A stretch of DNA of 64,000 bases from Gordionus sp. m RMFG-2023. Taxonomy: Eukaryota > Nematomorpha > Gordioida > Chordodea > Parachordodidae. The position numbers were made by a program, and so were the translations under genes. Within the stretch, counting starts at the first letter, position 1, and every line of letters begins with the position of its first letter. The notes beneath the pieces were generated by a model. That model was given only the letters and a program-made list of their open reading frames with translations. It searched no databases and was not told where the DNA came from. The DNA is taken from positions 57,885,561-57,949,560 of the forward strand of contig NC_088775.1 in the NCBI RefSeq assembly GCF_954871325.1, given 5' to 3'. This document shows positions 23,978 to 34,356 of this stretch, piece by piece.

Positions 23978-26358
23978 CTGAGTTTAATGATATAAAAATA
24001 TTTAAAATTACGTTAAAAATGTTAGCCTTTTCCTTCTGAAAGTTTTCGCGACAAAAAAATATATTTATAATACCGGAAGCGTAAAATAATACATCCAAGC
24101 ATTTTTGGATAAGAAATTTAATTCTGAGTTTAATTATAAAATATTTAACATTACGTTTAAAATGTTAGCCTTTTCCTTCTGAAAGTTTTCGCGACAATAA
24201 AATATATTTATCATACAGCGTAAAATAATACATCCAAGCATTTTTGGATAAGAAATTTAATTCTGAGTTTAATGATATAAAAATATTTAAAATTACGTTT
24301 AAAATGTTAGCCTTTTCCTTCTGAAAGTTTTCGCGACAATAAAATATATTTATCATATCGGGAAGCGTAAAATAATACATCTAAGCATATTTGGATAGGA
24401 AATTTAAATCTGAGTTTAATGATATAAAAATACTTAAAATTACGTTTAGAATGTTAGCCTTTTCCTTCTGAAAGTTTTCGCGACAAAAAATATATTTATC
24501 ATACCGGAAGCGTAAAATAATACATCCAAGCATTTTTGGATAAGAAATTTAATTCTGAGTTTAATGATATAAAAATATTTAAAATTACGTTTAAAATGTT
24601 AGCCTTTTCCTTCTGAATGTTTTCGCGATAAAAAATATATTTATCATACCGGAAGCGTAAAATAATACATCCAAGCATTTTTGGATAAGAAATTTAATTC
24701 TGAGTTTAATGATATAAAAATATTTAAAATTACGTTTAAATGTTAGCCTTTTCCTTCTTAATGTTTTCGCGATAAAAAATATATTTATCATACCGGAAGC
24801 GTAAAATAATACATCCAAGCATTTTTGGATAAGAAATTTAATTCTGAGTTTAATGATATAAAAATATTTAAAATTACGTTTAAAATGTTAGCGTTTTCCT
24901 TCTGAATGTTTTAGCGACAAAAAATATATTTATCATACCAGAAGCGTAAAATAATACTGCCAAGCATTTTTATATAAGAAATTTTATTCTGAGTTTAATG
25001 ATATAAAAATATTTAAAATTACGTTTAAAATGTTAGCCTTTTCCTTCTGAAAGTTTTCGCGACAATAAAATATATTTATCATATCGGGAAGCGTAAAATA
25101 ATACATCTAAGCATATTTGGATAGGAAATTTAAATCTAAGTTTAATGATATAAAAATACTTAAAATTACGTTTAGATTGTTAGCCTTTTCCTTCTGAAAG
25201 TTTTCGCGACAATAAAATATATTTATCATACCGGAAGCGTAAAATAATACATCCAAGCATTTTTGGATAAGAAATTTAATTCTGAGTTTAATGATATAAA
25301 AATATTTAAAATTACGTTTAAAATGTTAGCCTTTTCCTTCTGAATGTTTTCGCGATAAAAAATATATTTATCATACCGGAAGCGTAAAATAATACATCCA
25401 AGCATTTTTGGATAAGAAATTTAATTCTGAGTTTAATGATATAAAAATATTTAAAATTACGTTTAAATGTTAGCCTTTTCCTTCTGAATGTTTTCGCGAT
25501 AAAAAATATATTTATCATACCGGAAGCGTAAAATAATACATCCAAGCATTTTTGGATAAGAAATTTAATTCTGAGTTTAATGATATAAAAATATTTAAAA
25601 TTACGTTTAAATGTTAGCCTTTTCCTTCTGAATGTTTTCGCGATAAAAAATATATTTATCATACCGGAAGCGTAAAATAATACATCCAAGCATTTTTGGA
25701 TAAGAAATTTAATTCTGAGTTTAATGATATAAAAATATTTAAAATTACGTTTAAAATGTTAGCCTTTTCCTTCTGAATGTTTTAGCGACAAAAAATATAT
25801 TTATCATACCAGAAGCGTAAAATAATACTGCCATGCATTTTTATATAAGAAATTTAATTCTGAGTTTAATGATATAAAAATATTTAAAATTACGTTTAAA
25901 ATGTTAGCCTTTTCCTTCTGAAAGTTTTCGCGACAATAAAATATATTTATCATACCGGAAGCGTAAAATAATACATCCAAGCATTTTTGGATAAGAAATT
26001 TAATTCTGAGTTTAATGATATAAAAATACTTAAAATTACGTTTAGATTGTTAGCCTTTTCCTTCTGAAAGTTTTCGCGACAATAAAATATATTTATCATA
26101 CCGGAAGCGTAAAATAATACATCCAAGCATTTTTGGATAAGAAATTTAATTCTGAGTTTAATGATATAAAAATATTTAAAATTACGTTTAAAATGTTAGC
26201 CTTTTCCTTCTGAATGTTTTAGCGACAAAAAATATATTTATCATACCAGAAGCGTAAAATAATACATGCCATGCATTTTTATATAAGAAATTTAATTCTG
26301 AGTTTAATGATATAAAAATACTTAAAATTACGTTTAGATTGTTAGCCTTTTCCTTCTG
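23978..26358. repeat. Satellite array 2: 139-147-bp monomer, 16 full copies plus one partial
   Basis: Monomers starting with CTGAGTTTAATGAT (or a close variant) begin at 23978, 24124, 24263, 24410, 24555, 24700, 24844, 24989, 25136, 25282, 25427, 25571, 25715, 25860, 26006, 26152 and 26298; the last is cut at 26358. Spacing is 139-147 bp, mostly 144-147. Conserved blocks are TGTTAGCCTTTTCCTTCTGA, TTTTCGCGA and GGAAGCGTAAAATAATACAT. Variant monomers recur at multi-monomer spacing, for example 24410 and 25136, and 24844, 25715 and 26152. Minus-strand open frames across it arise only because a 144-bp spacing keeps frame. Confidence 0.97.
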
Positions 26359-26704
26359 AGAATTATATTGTTAAAGCGAAAAAAGCGCCAGTACAAATTC
26401 AATTGAAACGATAAATCGTCGGCGAATTATATTGTTAAAGCGAAAAAAGCGCCAGTACAAATTCAATTGAAACGATAAATCGTCGGCGAATTATATTGTT
26501 AAAGCGAAAAAAGCGCCAGTACAAATTCAATTGAAACGATAAATCGTTGGGAAATTATATTGTTAAAGCGAAAAAAGCGATAGTACAAATTAAATTGAAA
26601 CGATAAATCGTCGGGGAATTATATTGTTAAAGCGAAAAAAGCGCCAGTACAAATTAAATTGAAACGATAAATCGTTGGGGAATTATATTGTTAAAGCGAA
26701 AAAA
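26359..26704. repeat. Satellite array 1 resumed, distal edge variants
   Basis: After array 2 breaks off inside a monomer, six units of the 64-bp satellite follow. The first three carry ATTCAATTGAAACG in place of ATTAAATTGAAACG, and two of them end in CGTCGGCGAAT. I did not see this combination in the main array. This matches the usual divergence of units at array edges. The last unit runs straight into retroelement sequence at about 26704. Confidence 0.93.
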
Positions 26705-27690
26705 CTTTAGGAGAAAAGATGGAATAGAGGATGCTGAAAGGAAGGAAGAAATTAATGATAATGAAGAATTAGAAGTAAAACTAGATGAAATTCAAAATGG
26801 TGAAACAAAGTTGCAGAAAGAATGGTCGGAAAATGATGGTATGAAACAAGGAAATACCAAAAGAATATATAATCAAGAAATAATAATGAAGGAGAAAGAG
26901 ACAGGGCGGCAAAAAGACGAGGAATTTCGAAATGAAAATGGAATTTGCAATAATAAAAGTGCAAGAGGGAGTGCGAAGATTGGTGAATAATTATAAGGAA
27001 ATCTTTGAAGAAAGTTTGGGATGTTTAAGAGATTATGAGGTAGATATCAAATTAAAGGAGGGACATGTACCAAAATTTTGTGCGTTACGGCGAATACCGT
27101 TTGAATGGCGAAAGGAAGTGGATAAGGAATTGGATCAATGGGCGCAAAAAGGTATAGTATGTCCTATAGAATATAGTGAATGGGCAACACCGTTGGTACC
27201 TGTGAAGAAGGCCAATGGAAAGCTCCGTTTATGCGCAGATTTCAGGGTCACGCTAAACCCGTGGGTAGTGGAGGTCAAATATCCGTTGCCTCGAATTGAA
27301 GAAATATTGGCCAATTTGAAGGGTAGTATGTACTTTTCGAAGGTAGACTTTTCCAACGCATATTTACAATTACGGGTAAAATCTGAAGTACAAAGATTAT
27401 TAACTATCACTACTCCAAGGGGGTTGTATGCATTTTGTAGATTACCGTTTGGACTTAGCGTGTCGGCTCCGATTATTCAGCGAACAATGGCGGCTGTTTT
27501 TCAAGGTCTAGAAAGAGTATTTTACTATATGGATGATGTGTTGGTAATGAGAGAAACTCATTTCAGTGAGGTTGAAAGCGAATAGTATGGGAATACTAGC
27601 AAAGATGGCAGGTCATTAATATAAGAAAAATATTCGTAAGATAAATGGTTTTATATTTAGTCAAATATTATGTTGATGTGGTAAGTCCTC
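26705..27690 (+). pseudogene. Ty3/gypsy pol fossil: reverse transcriptase region
   Basis: The clearest open stretch is 26932-27585. It shows a gypsy reverse transcriptase in family order: SLGCLRDYEVDIKLKEG, then EYSEWATPLVPVKKANGKLR, LCADFRVTLNPWVVEVKYPL, YFSKVDFSNAYLQL, GLYAFCRLPFGLSVSAP, and the catalytic box YYMDDVLV. The preceding 26688-26990 stretch is charged and without a recognised domain. It is very similar to the reverse transcriptase of the element at 37040-41301, so the two belong to one family. The element is broken and its 3' part is missing here. Confidence 0.85.
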
Positions 27691-27699
27691 GATGACCTG

Positions 27700-29390
27700 A
27701 ATGTTAGGAAAATTTCTCTATGGCTTGCAAAGAAGGAATCCACAGTCAAATTTTAAAATATTAAGCCTTGGGGCATGGGGAATTTAAACCCTGGGATTAT
27801 GTGGAGGGGACTTGAAGCAGTGACCTAGCTATTAATTTTGTTTAGGGAGGGTTCACACCTATAAATGCATAGCTTTAAAAAGTCTAGCCGGGATTAACTT
27901 AAAAATCATTTCCTTACAGTGCTAAACATATGCTTAAAATTAAAGAAACAAAATTTGAAAATCTTATAAAAAAAAGATATTGAGCAACGATTTTCAAAGA
28001 TAACGAAATTTGATCTTTAATATTAAAAAGATTTTGAATAATATCTTCAAAGATTAAATAAAATTGGAAGTTTCAAAAAAATCTTTTGTATATTACATGA
28101 ATAAAAAATTTATATGCGATTTTAATATACAGGTGTAATAGTTTGTAAATTTTAATGTTTTAAAATTAGTATAAATAAAATGTTATATTTCCCATTGGGT
28201 AATTTACTAAATTTTTCTAAATTCCTTGAAATAAATGGATTAAAAAATATTTTTTTTTAAACAAGTTAAAATTAAGATTTCAGTGAAGATGAACCATAGA
28301 GAAGTGACGATTGTCATATTTGTTATTTTAAAATTTTTAGAAGAAAATAGGTAAAAATATACATTTGAACATGCTAAATTTAGATTTAAATGAAGAAGAT
28401 TGGTAGAAAATGACAATTGTCATATACGTAAGTTTTTGAAGCTTGGGTAAAAATATAAATAGTAAACATGTTAGATAATTCGATGGAGATGATCATAGAT
28501 AAATGAAAATTGCATTGTTCGTTATTTTTTTGAAACAAATTGGGAAAAATATAAATTCTAAACTCGTTATATTAGGATTTCTGAGCTCAATGAATAAAAC
28601 TTCATTGGGACTAGATGCATAAACTTTTGAAATTAAAATGTTATAATCGCCTTAATATATTTATTCTATTTATTACTTATAATTATCGAAGGGATACCTA
28701 CATTTATCATTCATTCTTCAGTTTGCATTTACCATGTGCCTTTTTATCTAAATATATATAAGTATAACAATTTTGTTTAGGGCTGAAAAGATTTTTATGT
28801 GTTACACGTATATATAAATGCATTCTTCATTATCCAACATATGAAATCTAATATTTTGTATAAATATTATAATATATCGACTGTAACAATATTAAATAAA
28901 AATAGAATTTGTTTAAAAATTTGCTAACTCATTGTAGAGAATTTCATATAGATATTGGGGTTTCTAAAATTGGTCTCTTAGATAGGCGTTGTCAGGATTT
29001 TACTAAGGGTTGGGGGGGGGGATTGATAAATTTCTGCTAGTTTCGTCTCCCAGACCCCTCTTTTGATGGGCATTTGACCTGCTTTTGCTCGGCCATAGGT
29101 CGGGTTTCCTTAGACTCTATACAGCTATAAAATATTTTTATAGGATAGGTTATTAATAAAAACAACTTATTATCTTTTTTTAGAATTAACGAAATTGGTT
29201 AATAAGAGATGGTATCATAAAATAAGCTAAGTCCGGAACAAATAGGAAATATATTTTTATTAGTTTATGTCGCAGTTGTTTAAATTTACAATGAAATACT
29301 GCAAATAAATATATTTTAAGAAACGTCAAACATTTAATTTTATGTTTGTGTTTGTTTTTATTTTTATATAAAATTAAATGAATATATATA
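27700..29390. other. AT-rich intergenic stretch without genes
   Basis: I see no convincing gene. Near 28990-29020 there is a CAGGATTTTACTAAGGG motif followed by a run of ten G, which resembles a hAT-type terminus with a G tract like family B, but no partner end was found. The small open frames in this stretch have no family features. Confidence 0.6.
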
Positions 29391-29717
29391 TATATAGACC
29401 TATGCGCAGGCTGGCCTGGCCGGCCGCCGACCTGCTTGGTCACGCCAAAAACGCCGCCGTTTAAGAAAATCAAGCCGGCGCGCCGCCGATTTCATTTCGG
29501 CGGCGCACGGCCGGCGCAGAAATTTCTTGCATATTTTATACCTTTTTATTCTTATAATTGGTCAATCACTCTTGTAATTTTTTAATGTCATTCAGGATTT
29601 TGATGAATAATTATTTTCTACTATATTAAAATCATAATTATATTGAAGTCATTATAGAATTCAATCAATCAAAAATCTAAAATTCCAAAAGTTACCATAA
29701 CTTTACATATTTTTAAA

Positions 29718-30122
29718 ATGGATGTATTTACATTTAATATTTCTATAAATAATTTTAGTCTCCTAACTCTGGAAATTTTTTGCAAAAGAATTAGAGAAAT
29801 TATTACTGCTCTAAGATATAAAACTGCAGAGGTTGAATTTGAATTCGAGGAATATCAAAGAAAATGTCTAAGTACAATAGATTTAACATCAGACATGTTA
29901 GATCTTGACAGCATTGATCCATACCCGGGTACTCGTTTTCAAATTGGCAATTCTAATTCTAATGATAATAATAACAATAATTCCACGCATATGAAAACCT
30001 TAAAATTAAATGTCCCTAGTTGGCGTAGTATATTAATTATGCTAGAGAGCATATCTGGATTAAATAAGAATTTAATTAATAATGTTTTGAAAAGAATTGG
30101 GAAGCACTTTCTCAAATTATGA
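29718..30122 (+). pseudogene. hAT transposase remnant (central part), family C
   Basis: This is an open stretch of 134 codons. The second half, with RFQIGNS, a run of asparagines and then TLKLNVPSWRSILIMLE, corresponds to the hAT region usually read as LKLDVPTRWNSTYLMLE, although the RW pair is altered. The first half has no clear motif. The protein is truncated compared with hAT transposases of 500-700 residues, and the frame is lost downstream. It would act on the ends at 29397 and 31129 if intact. Confidence 0.6.
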
Positions 30123-30689
30123 ATCTGATCTGGTAGAAGAACTATAGGATTTCTTTCAAAATTTAAAGAAATTGTCGAATTTATTTCACAAAAAGGGCCT
30201 ACTTTAAACTTGGCGTTACTTTTTAGAAGTGAAATTAACACATTTAATAGTAAATGATAGTGATAGTTCTGAAATTATTTTATTTAAGGAAAATATGCTA
30301 AAAAAACTTGCGTAACGATTTTCGGTTTGTAATCTGCAAGTAATATTATATAAGTATATTCTTTTATTTTTAATTTAAAATTATATAGGTATTGGCTTCT
30401 CTTTTAGATCCAAGATTTTAAAAATTGACAATTGTGTCAAAGTATTTAATAGAGCAAAATTGCTCAGTTTCAGTATAATAAAACATCTTAAACTTATAGA
30501 TAATGATGATAATCAGGTAGTAAATAGCTAATGAGGATGAAGATGAATGATTAAATTCAAGTTATTTGACAAAATTGGCAAATAAACATTTAACAATAAA
30601 AATTATGATTCCAAGTTAGGTGATTTAGAACAAGAAACACAGTTTTCTTGGAAAACGGCATTCACAAGATATGGACGTTCTAAATTATT

Positions 30690-30897
30690 GGAGAGAAAAG
30701 AAGAGTAAACTTCCCAATCTTTCCAGGCTCGCCAAAAAATTCTTTGCATTTGGGAGACTAGCACACCTAGTGAAAGAGTTTTATTTACCGCTGGATTGAC
30801 GTTAAATTCAAGGAGATCATCATTATGTTCCGAAAATTTAAATAAAATTATTTTTATACATGATATTATAAAATTACGAAATCGATTTTGGATATAA
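30690..30897 (+). pseudogene. hAT C-terminal dimerisation domain remnant, family C
   Basis: Two adjacent frames give FPNLSRLAKKFFAF and then ETSTPSERVFTAGLTLNS. Together they correspond to the hAT dimerisation signature, in which the TPSERVFSAGL core is diagnostic. A frameshift of one or two bases lies near 30750. The second frame continues for about 27 residues to a stop at about 30897, the expected transposase end shortly before the right terminus. Confidence 0.85.
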
Positions 30898-31212
30898 TAA
30901 GTTTTCTATTAAATAAAAAATATGCCGAGATATCTGTAGAATAGTGTATATTTATTTGTTTTTTTTTAAAAATTAATAAGCAATTAAAAAAATTTATGTT
31001 ATAAAAATATACAACTACGACGATTTACGCCGATTTAATTGACCGGCTAAAAATACGGCGCGCCGCTAGCCGTCGATTAGATTTTTGAAAATTGCGCCGG
31101 CCGCCGATAGTTTCGTCGGCGCACAGGTTTATATATTTATAAAATATTTTTAACAAAAGGAATCGATTTGTACCATTTTAAAATTTATTTGTAAGGTACT
31201 TCAAATTTTTAG

Positions 31213-31270
31213 AATCAGTTGCTTCGGACCCCCTCCCACCCCACCCTCCCTTCCCGTTGTAGGGCCACTG
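31213..31270 (-). mobile_element. hAT family B terminus only (copy D)
   Basis: The sequence GTTGCTTCGGACCCCC, then a C-rich run, then GTTGTAGGGCCACTG is the minus-orientation 5' terminus of hAT-B. The same terminus occurs at 51632-51676 and, inverted, at 4838. No further hAT-B sequence was recognised to the left, where the family C element ends at 31129. Confidence 0.6.
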
Positions 31271-32106
31271 CATTTAACTTTGGTTAAACTTATATTTATT
31301 ATTCACATTCATTTCTATAAAATTTTGTCTTTAGTTACATAGGTAGGAAAAAGACTCGACACTTAACAAGAATTAATATTTTTATTCCAAATTGAGAGTT
31401 ACAAACATCATGAAGATTATATAAATTATTTGGGACGTGAAGCCATTCTATTCGACAACTTACCTATGATGCTGAATATTCTAGCATGTCCTTTGTGATG
31501 AGCTTTGACCCTTTCTTTTTGATTAAAGCGATAAAAGAACTATATAAAAATATTAAAAAAATGGTCTAAATTACAATTTTTGACTTATATAAACTGTGTT
31601 TTGATAGATGTTTTATATCCATAGTGTCAAAATACCTAAATAATGAAATTAACTTTAAATCCCTCACAAACTAAACACATTTTGTCAAAGAATATTATAA
31701 ATTATTTCTGAGGACCGATTATAAGCTCCAACCCATTCTATATTATAATTTGATCTAGGTCAATTTCTTCGTTCATAAAATTAACCTGTATGGCTTAAAC
31801 ACAAATATATTTTTATTATACTTTGTATTGCGAATGCGATTAAACCGATCGATTATTATTTTTCTAGCCATTAAAATTATAACGTAAGAAAAAAGGAAAA
31901 TGAATGAAAAAAAATCAATAATATTGGATGAGTACGTGGTTTCTATTTTACGAGCCACAATAAATAAAAAAATTTCTGAATATATTAGACAAATATGTTT
32001 AGCAATTTAAGCGATTTCTGTTAAATCTTATATAACCTTTAACCTGATATTTATGTTAAATCTAGATTGATTTCGATCTCAATAAATTAATCTAAATAAC
32101 TAATAT

Positions 32107-32170
32107 ATGAAAGAAAAAAAGAAAGAACGAACAACGAAAGAAGGAAAGAAAAAACGGGAAAAAAGAAAAA
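32107..32170. repeat. Purine-rich GAAA-type simple repeat
   Basis: This is an almost pure A/G strand about 64 bp long, with GAAAGAAAAAAAGAAAG-like units. It lies 350-420 bp before the SKI start codon. Confidence 0.6.
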
Positions 32171-32343
32171 TATTTTTTTAATTCTTTTAATGGCGATAAA
32201 TAAAATAAATAAACAAAAAGATATTGTTTGTTATTTTAATCGTTTTTTTTTCTCATTTTTTATTTTATATATTTTTAATTTTAACATGTATGTTTATTTT
32301 AAATAATAATATAATATAAAATATTTATATTGCGTTGTAAATG

Positions 32344-32383
32344 TCTTCTTTTCTTTTCTTTTCTTTTCTCTTCTCTTCTCTTA
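32344..32383. repeat. (TTTTC)n pyrimidine microsatellite
   Basis: About 40 bp of TTTTC units change into TTCTC units, on the same strand as SKI and about 140 bp upstream of its start codon. The run is likely to vary in length. Confidence 0.75.
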
Positions 32384-32523
32384 TTTATTTATAATATTAT
32401 TATTTTTAATTTTTTTATTAAAAAAATAATGTTATCGTTCTTGAATAAGAAATAATTTATTTAAATTTTTTTTAAATGGGGCATGGTCCTTTCTTGTTTT
32501 GATAGATAAAATATAGTTATATA

Positions 32524-34350
32524 ATGCGATCGGCGTTATCGGACAGCGATGGCGCCACGCAAAATAAATCATTCTTTGAAGCTAAATATACAAACACGTA
32601 CAAAGACTCGCAAAAGCAAATTTTGGGATTGTACTACTTTTACCAGCAATGCTATAATAAATCATTCAACCAAATTCGGCAGAACACCGACGCGGAATTT
32701 CAGCTTAATGGTCATGAATTCAATAATAGACAATTAGATGACGACTTATTACTTGATACAACTCATTCCTTTGAAAATGGAATCGAAAATTTTGTAGACT
32801 CCCACAATAATCGTAAATTACCTAATAGTGCCGACAATTTTTTAGAAACTTCAGGTATAAATTATAATTATGACAGTAATTCATTTTGCAGCAGTTTAAA
32901 TAGGGTTAATCTCAAAATTCCGACGAATAAGGATTTTAAAGATGATAAATGCGCAACCCTCGTGCATTCTTATTCCTATAATTCCGATTTGAAGAAATTT
33001 CATTCTCGTTTCACAAAAGATTACCATACTAAGGGAACGATCAACCCAAGATATTACTCTCCCCCAATTTCAAATTTGGATGTCAAAGGTTGCAACATTA
33101 ATTTGAGCCTAGTTAATAATATTGTTAACTCAACTGTTAACTGCCAACATAGGGAAGTGACTTTCACTCTTCTTGAAGGTCATGAAATATCTTGTTTTGA
33201 AATAGGTGGTGAAAAGCGTCTTTGTCTGCCTCAAGTGCTCAACATAGTACTGAAAGATTTTTCATTGCAACACATTAATGCGGCCTGTGAAGAATTGCAT
33301 GTATATTGCTCCAGTTGTGATCCCAGCCAACTCAAAGCCCTTAAACAAGTAGATGCCTTATCACACATAACACTGGATTGCGGACTCATTACAAAAACTG
33401 ACTCTGAGAGGTTGTGTGACTATTTGCTGAGGAATTGTTGTGGCCGAGAAAGAGCACTAGATTTGAGGAATTCTTTATCATCTTTGAACAGCATCACCCA
33501 TATTATCAAGACACGATCTTTTGATTCTGATTCCCACCTTGATATTGCTTCAGCTACTCGCCACAAGAAAAAAAAGTTCAAAACTTTGCCTGATTTTGTG
33601 GGGACATCATGTATAACCACCAATCAAATCTATGATTTTAATGATGATGATGAAACTGATGACAACAATGAGGATACAAGTTTTAAGGTGTATCATGAAT
33701 GTTTTGGCAGATGTGTTGGACAGGTCCATTTCAGCCTGTACAAATACCCTAAGGCAGCCTGTATTGAATGCCTGCATTGCCATTTGCTATTTACACCACC
33801 ACAATTTGTTTGCCATTCTCACCGACAAGCAGAGACCCGCATTTGCCATTGGGGTTTTGATTCGGAAAGGTGGAGATCATATTTGTTCCTCAAATTGCCT
33901 TCAATCAACTCTAAAGATAACAATCATATTTCCGCTGACTCAACAAATATAGCCAAAACATTTAGTTCATCATCCTTGGAATACCTTGTTAGTGGCAGAC
34001 AATGCTTAACTATTCCCATAATAACTGGCAAAGAAACAAGTTTACCTTCATACTTCAGTGAGTCTTATTGTGAGCATATATGCAATGACTATCAAGTTAT
34101 CAAAACTTCTGAACAGGTAGGAATGTGTAAACGCAAAAGATATCTTTCTGACACCCAAAATAACCATTTACATTCTGACAGCATTGCCTTTAATCAGTCT
34201 ATCAAAAAACTGGAAGCTCAACTTGAGGCCTTTAAAAATAAATTTTCTTCTTGTTCCACCTCACATAAAAATGAAACCAATGTGCTACCAATTAGGATTG
34301 AGCACACAGAATCATTTGATCATCCAATACTCACCCAAAATACCCTCAAG
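32524..34350 (+). CDS. SKI: SKI/SnoN transcriptional co-repressor, large first coding exon
   Basis: Ski and SnoN bind SMAD proteins in the nucleus and repress TGF-beta target genes by recruiting co-repressors. The frame opens with ATG at 32524, the first in frame. Residues 1-209 are Asn/Ser-rich and low in known motifs. Residues about 210-305 are the Ski/Sno/Dac domain, with GGEKRLCLPQVLN, DFSLQHINAACEELHVYCS and CGLITKTDSERLC. Residues 388-456 are the SMAD4-binding SAND-like domain, with KVYHECFGRC, a Cys/His-rich middle and CHWGFDSERWRSYLFL; the zinc-binding Cys and His positions are present. A short amphipathic stretch (SIKKLEAQLEAFKNKF) near residue 560 may start a coiled coil. A donor AAG|GTAAAT falls exactly after residue 609, in phase 0; the open frame to 34524 would be intron read-through. 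Later exons are not seen. I cannot tell SKI from SnoN. Confidence 0.93.
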
Positions 34351-34356
34351 GTAAAT
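34348..34356 (+). promoter_or_regulatory. Splice donor ending the SKI exon
   Basis: The sequence AAG|GTAAAT has its exon end at 34350. Beyond it the frame loses SKI-like composition (KVNIYTLFILM...) and enters sequence with low coding character, with repeats soon after. SKI genes carry a long first coding exon followed by an intron, which fits. Confidence 0.7.

Larger units (their letters stand above)
5190..27690 (+). mobile_element. Candidate Ty3/gypsy retroelement fossil with satellite expanded inside
   Basis: The sequence at 5516 reads TGGTGCCGTATTG. It resembles the TGGTACCGACTG that directly follows the 5' LTR of the intact-ended element at 37040, so it is a plausible primer binding site. 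The 300 bp before it, with a TTATAAAAACC motif near 5315, would be the LTR. Gypsy reverse transcriptase sequence begins right after the last satellite unit at about 26704 and runs to about 27690. The inference is one element whose 5' internal region was replaced or expanded by satellite. It is a broken fossil, and the 3' LTR was not found. The association could instead be accidental. Confidence 0.4.
29397..31129 (+). mobile_element. hAT family C element with GC-rich terminal regions
   Basis: The left end GACCTATGCGCAGGC and the right end, reverse-complemented AACCTGTGCGCCGAC, form inverted repeats. They are followed inward by GC-rich, CGGC-laden stretches at 29405-29520 and 31020-31125 that stand out in this AT-rich window. 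Flanks are TATATATA on the left and TATATATT on the right, compatible with an 8-bp hAT duplication but not decisive in AT repeats. The inside carries plus-strand hAT transposase remnants with stops and frame changes, so it is not active. Confidence 0.8.
31271..32523. other. Upstream region of the SKI exon, no gene seen
   Basis: This is AT-rich and non-coding as far as I can see. It contains a purine-rich GAAAG-type stretch at 32107-32170 and a (TTTTC)n pyrimidine microsatellite at 32344-32383, both within 420 bp of the SKI start codon. Promoter or 5' untranslated exons of SKI may lie here, but I cannot define them. Confidence 0.5.

Noticed and set aside
23751-24098. Open frames spanning the gap
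   Set aside because: They run through 200 unknown bases and have no meaning.
25318-25689. Minus-strand open frame of 123 codons with a repeated MDVLFYASGMINIFF motif, and a similar one at 24591-24818
   Set aside because: It exists only because a 144-bp monomer spacing keeps frame across neighbouring satellite copies. Other monomers of different length break it, and there are no protein features.
29186-29473. 95-codon minus-strand frame
   Set aside because: It overlaps the GC-rich hAT-C terminus and an AT microsatellite, with no domain.
33420-33623. Antisense frame within SKI
   Set aside because: It is a shadow of the well-supported SKI coding frame on the plus strand.
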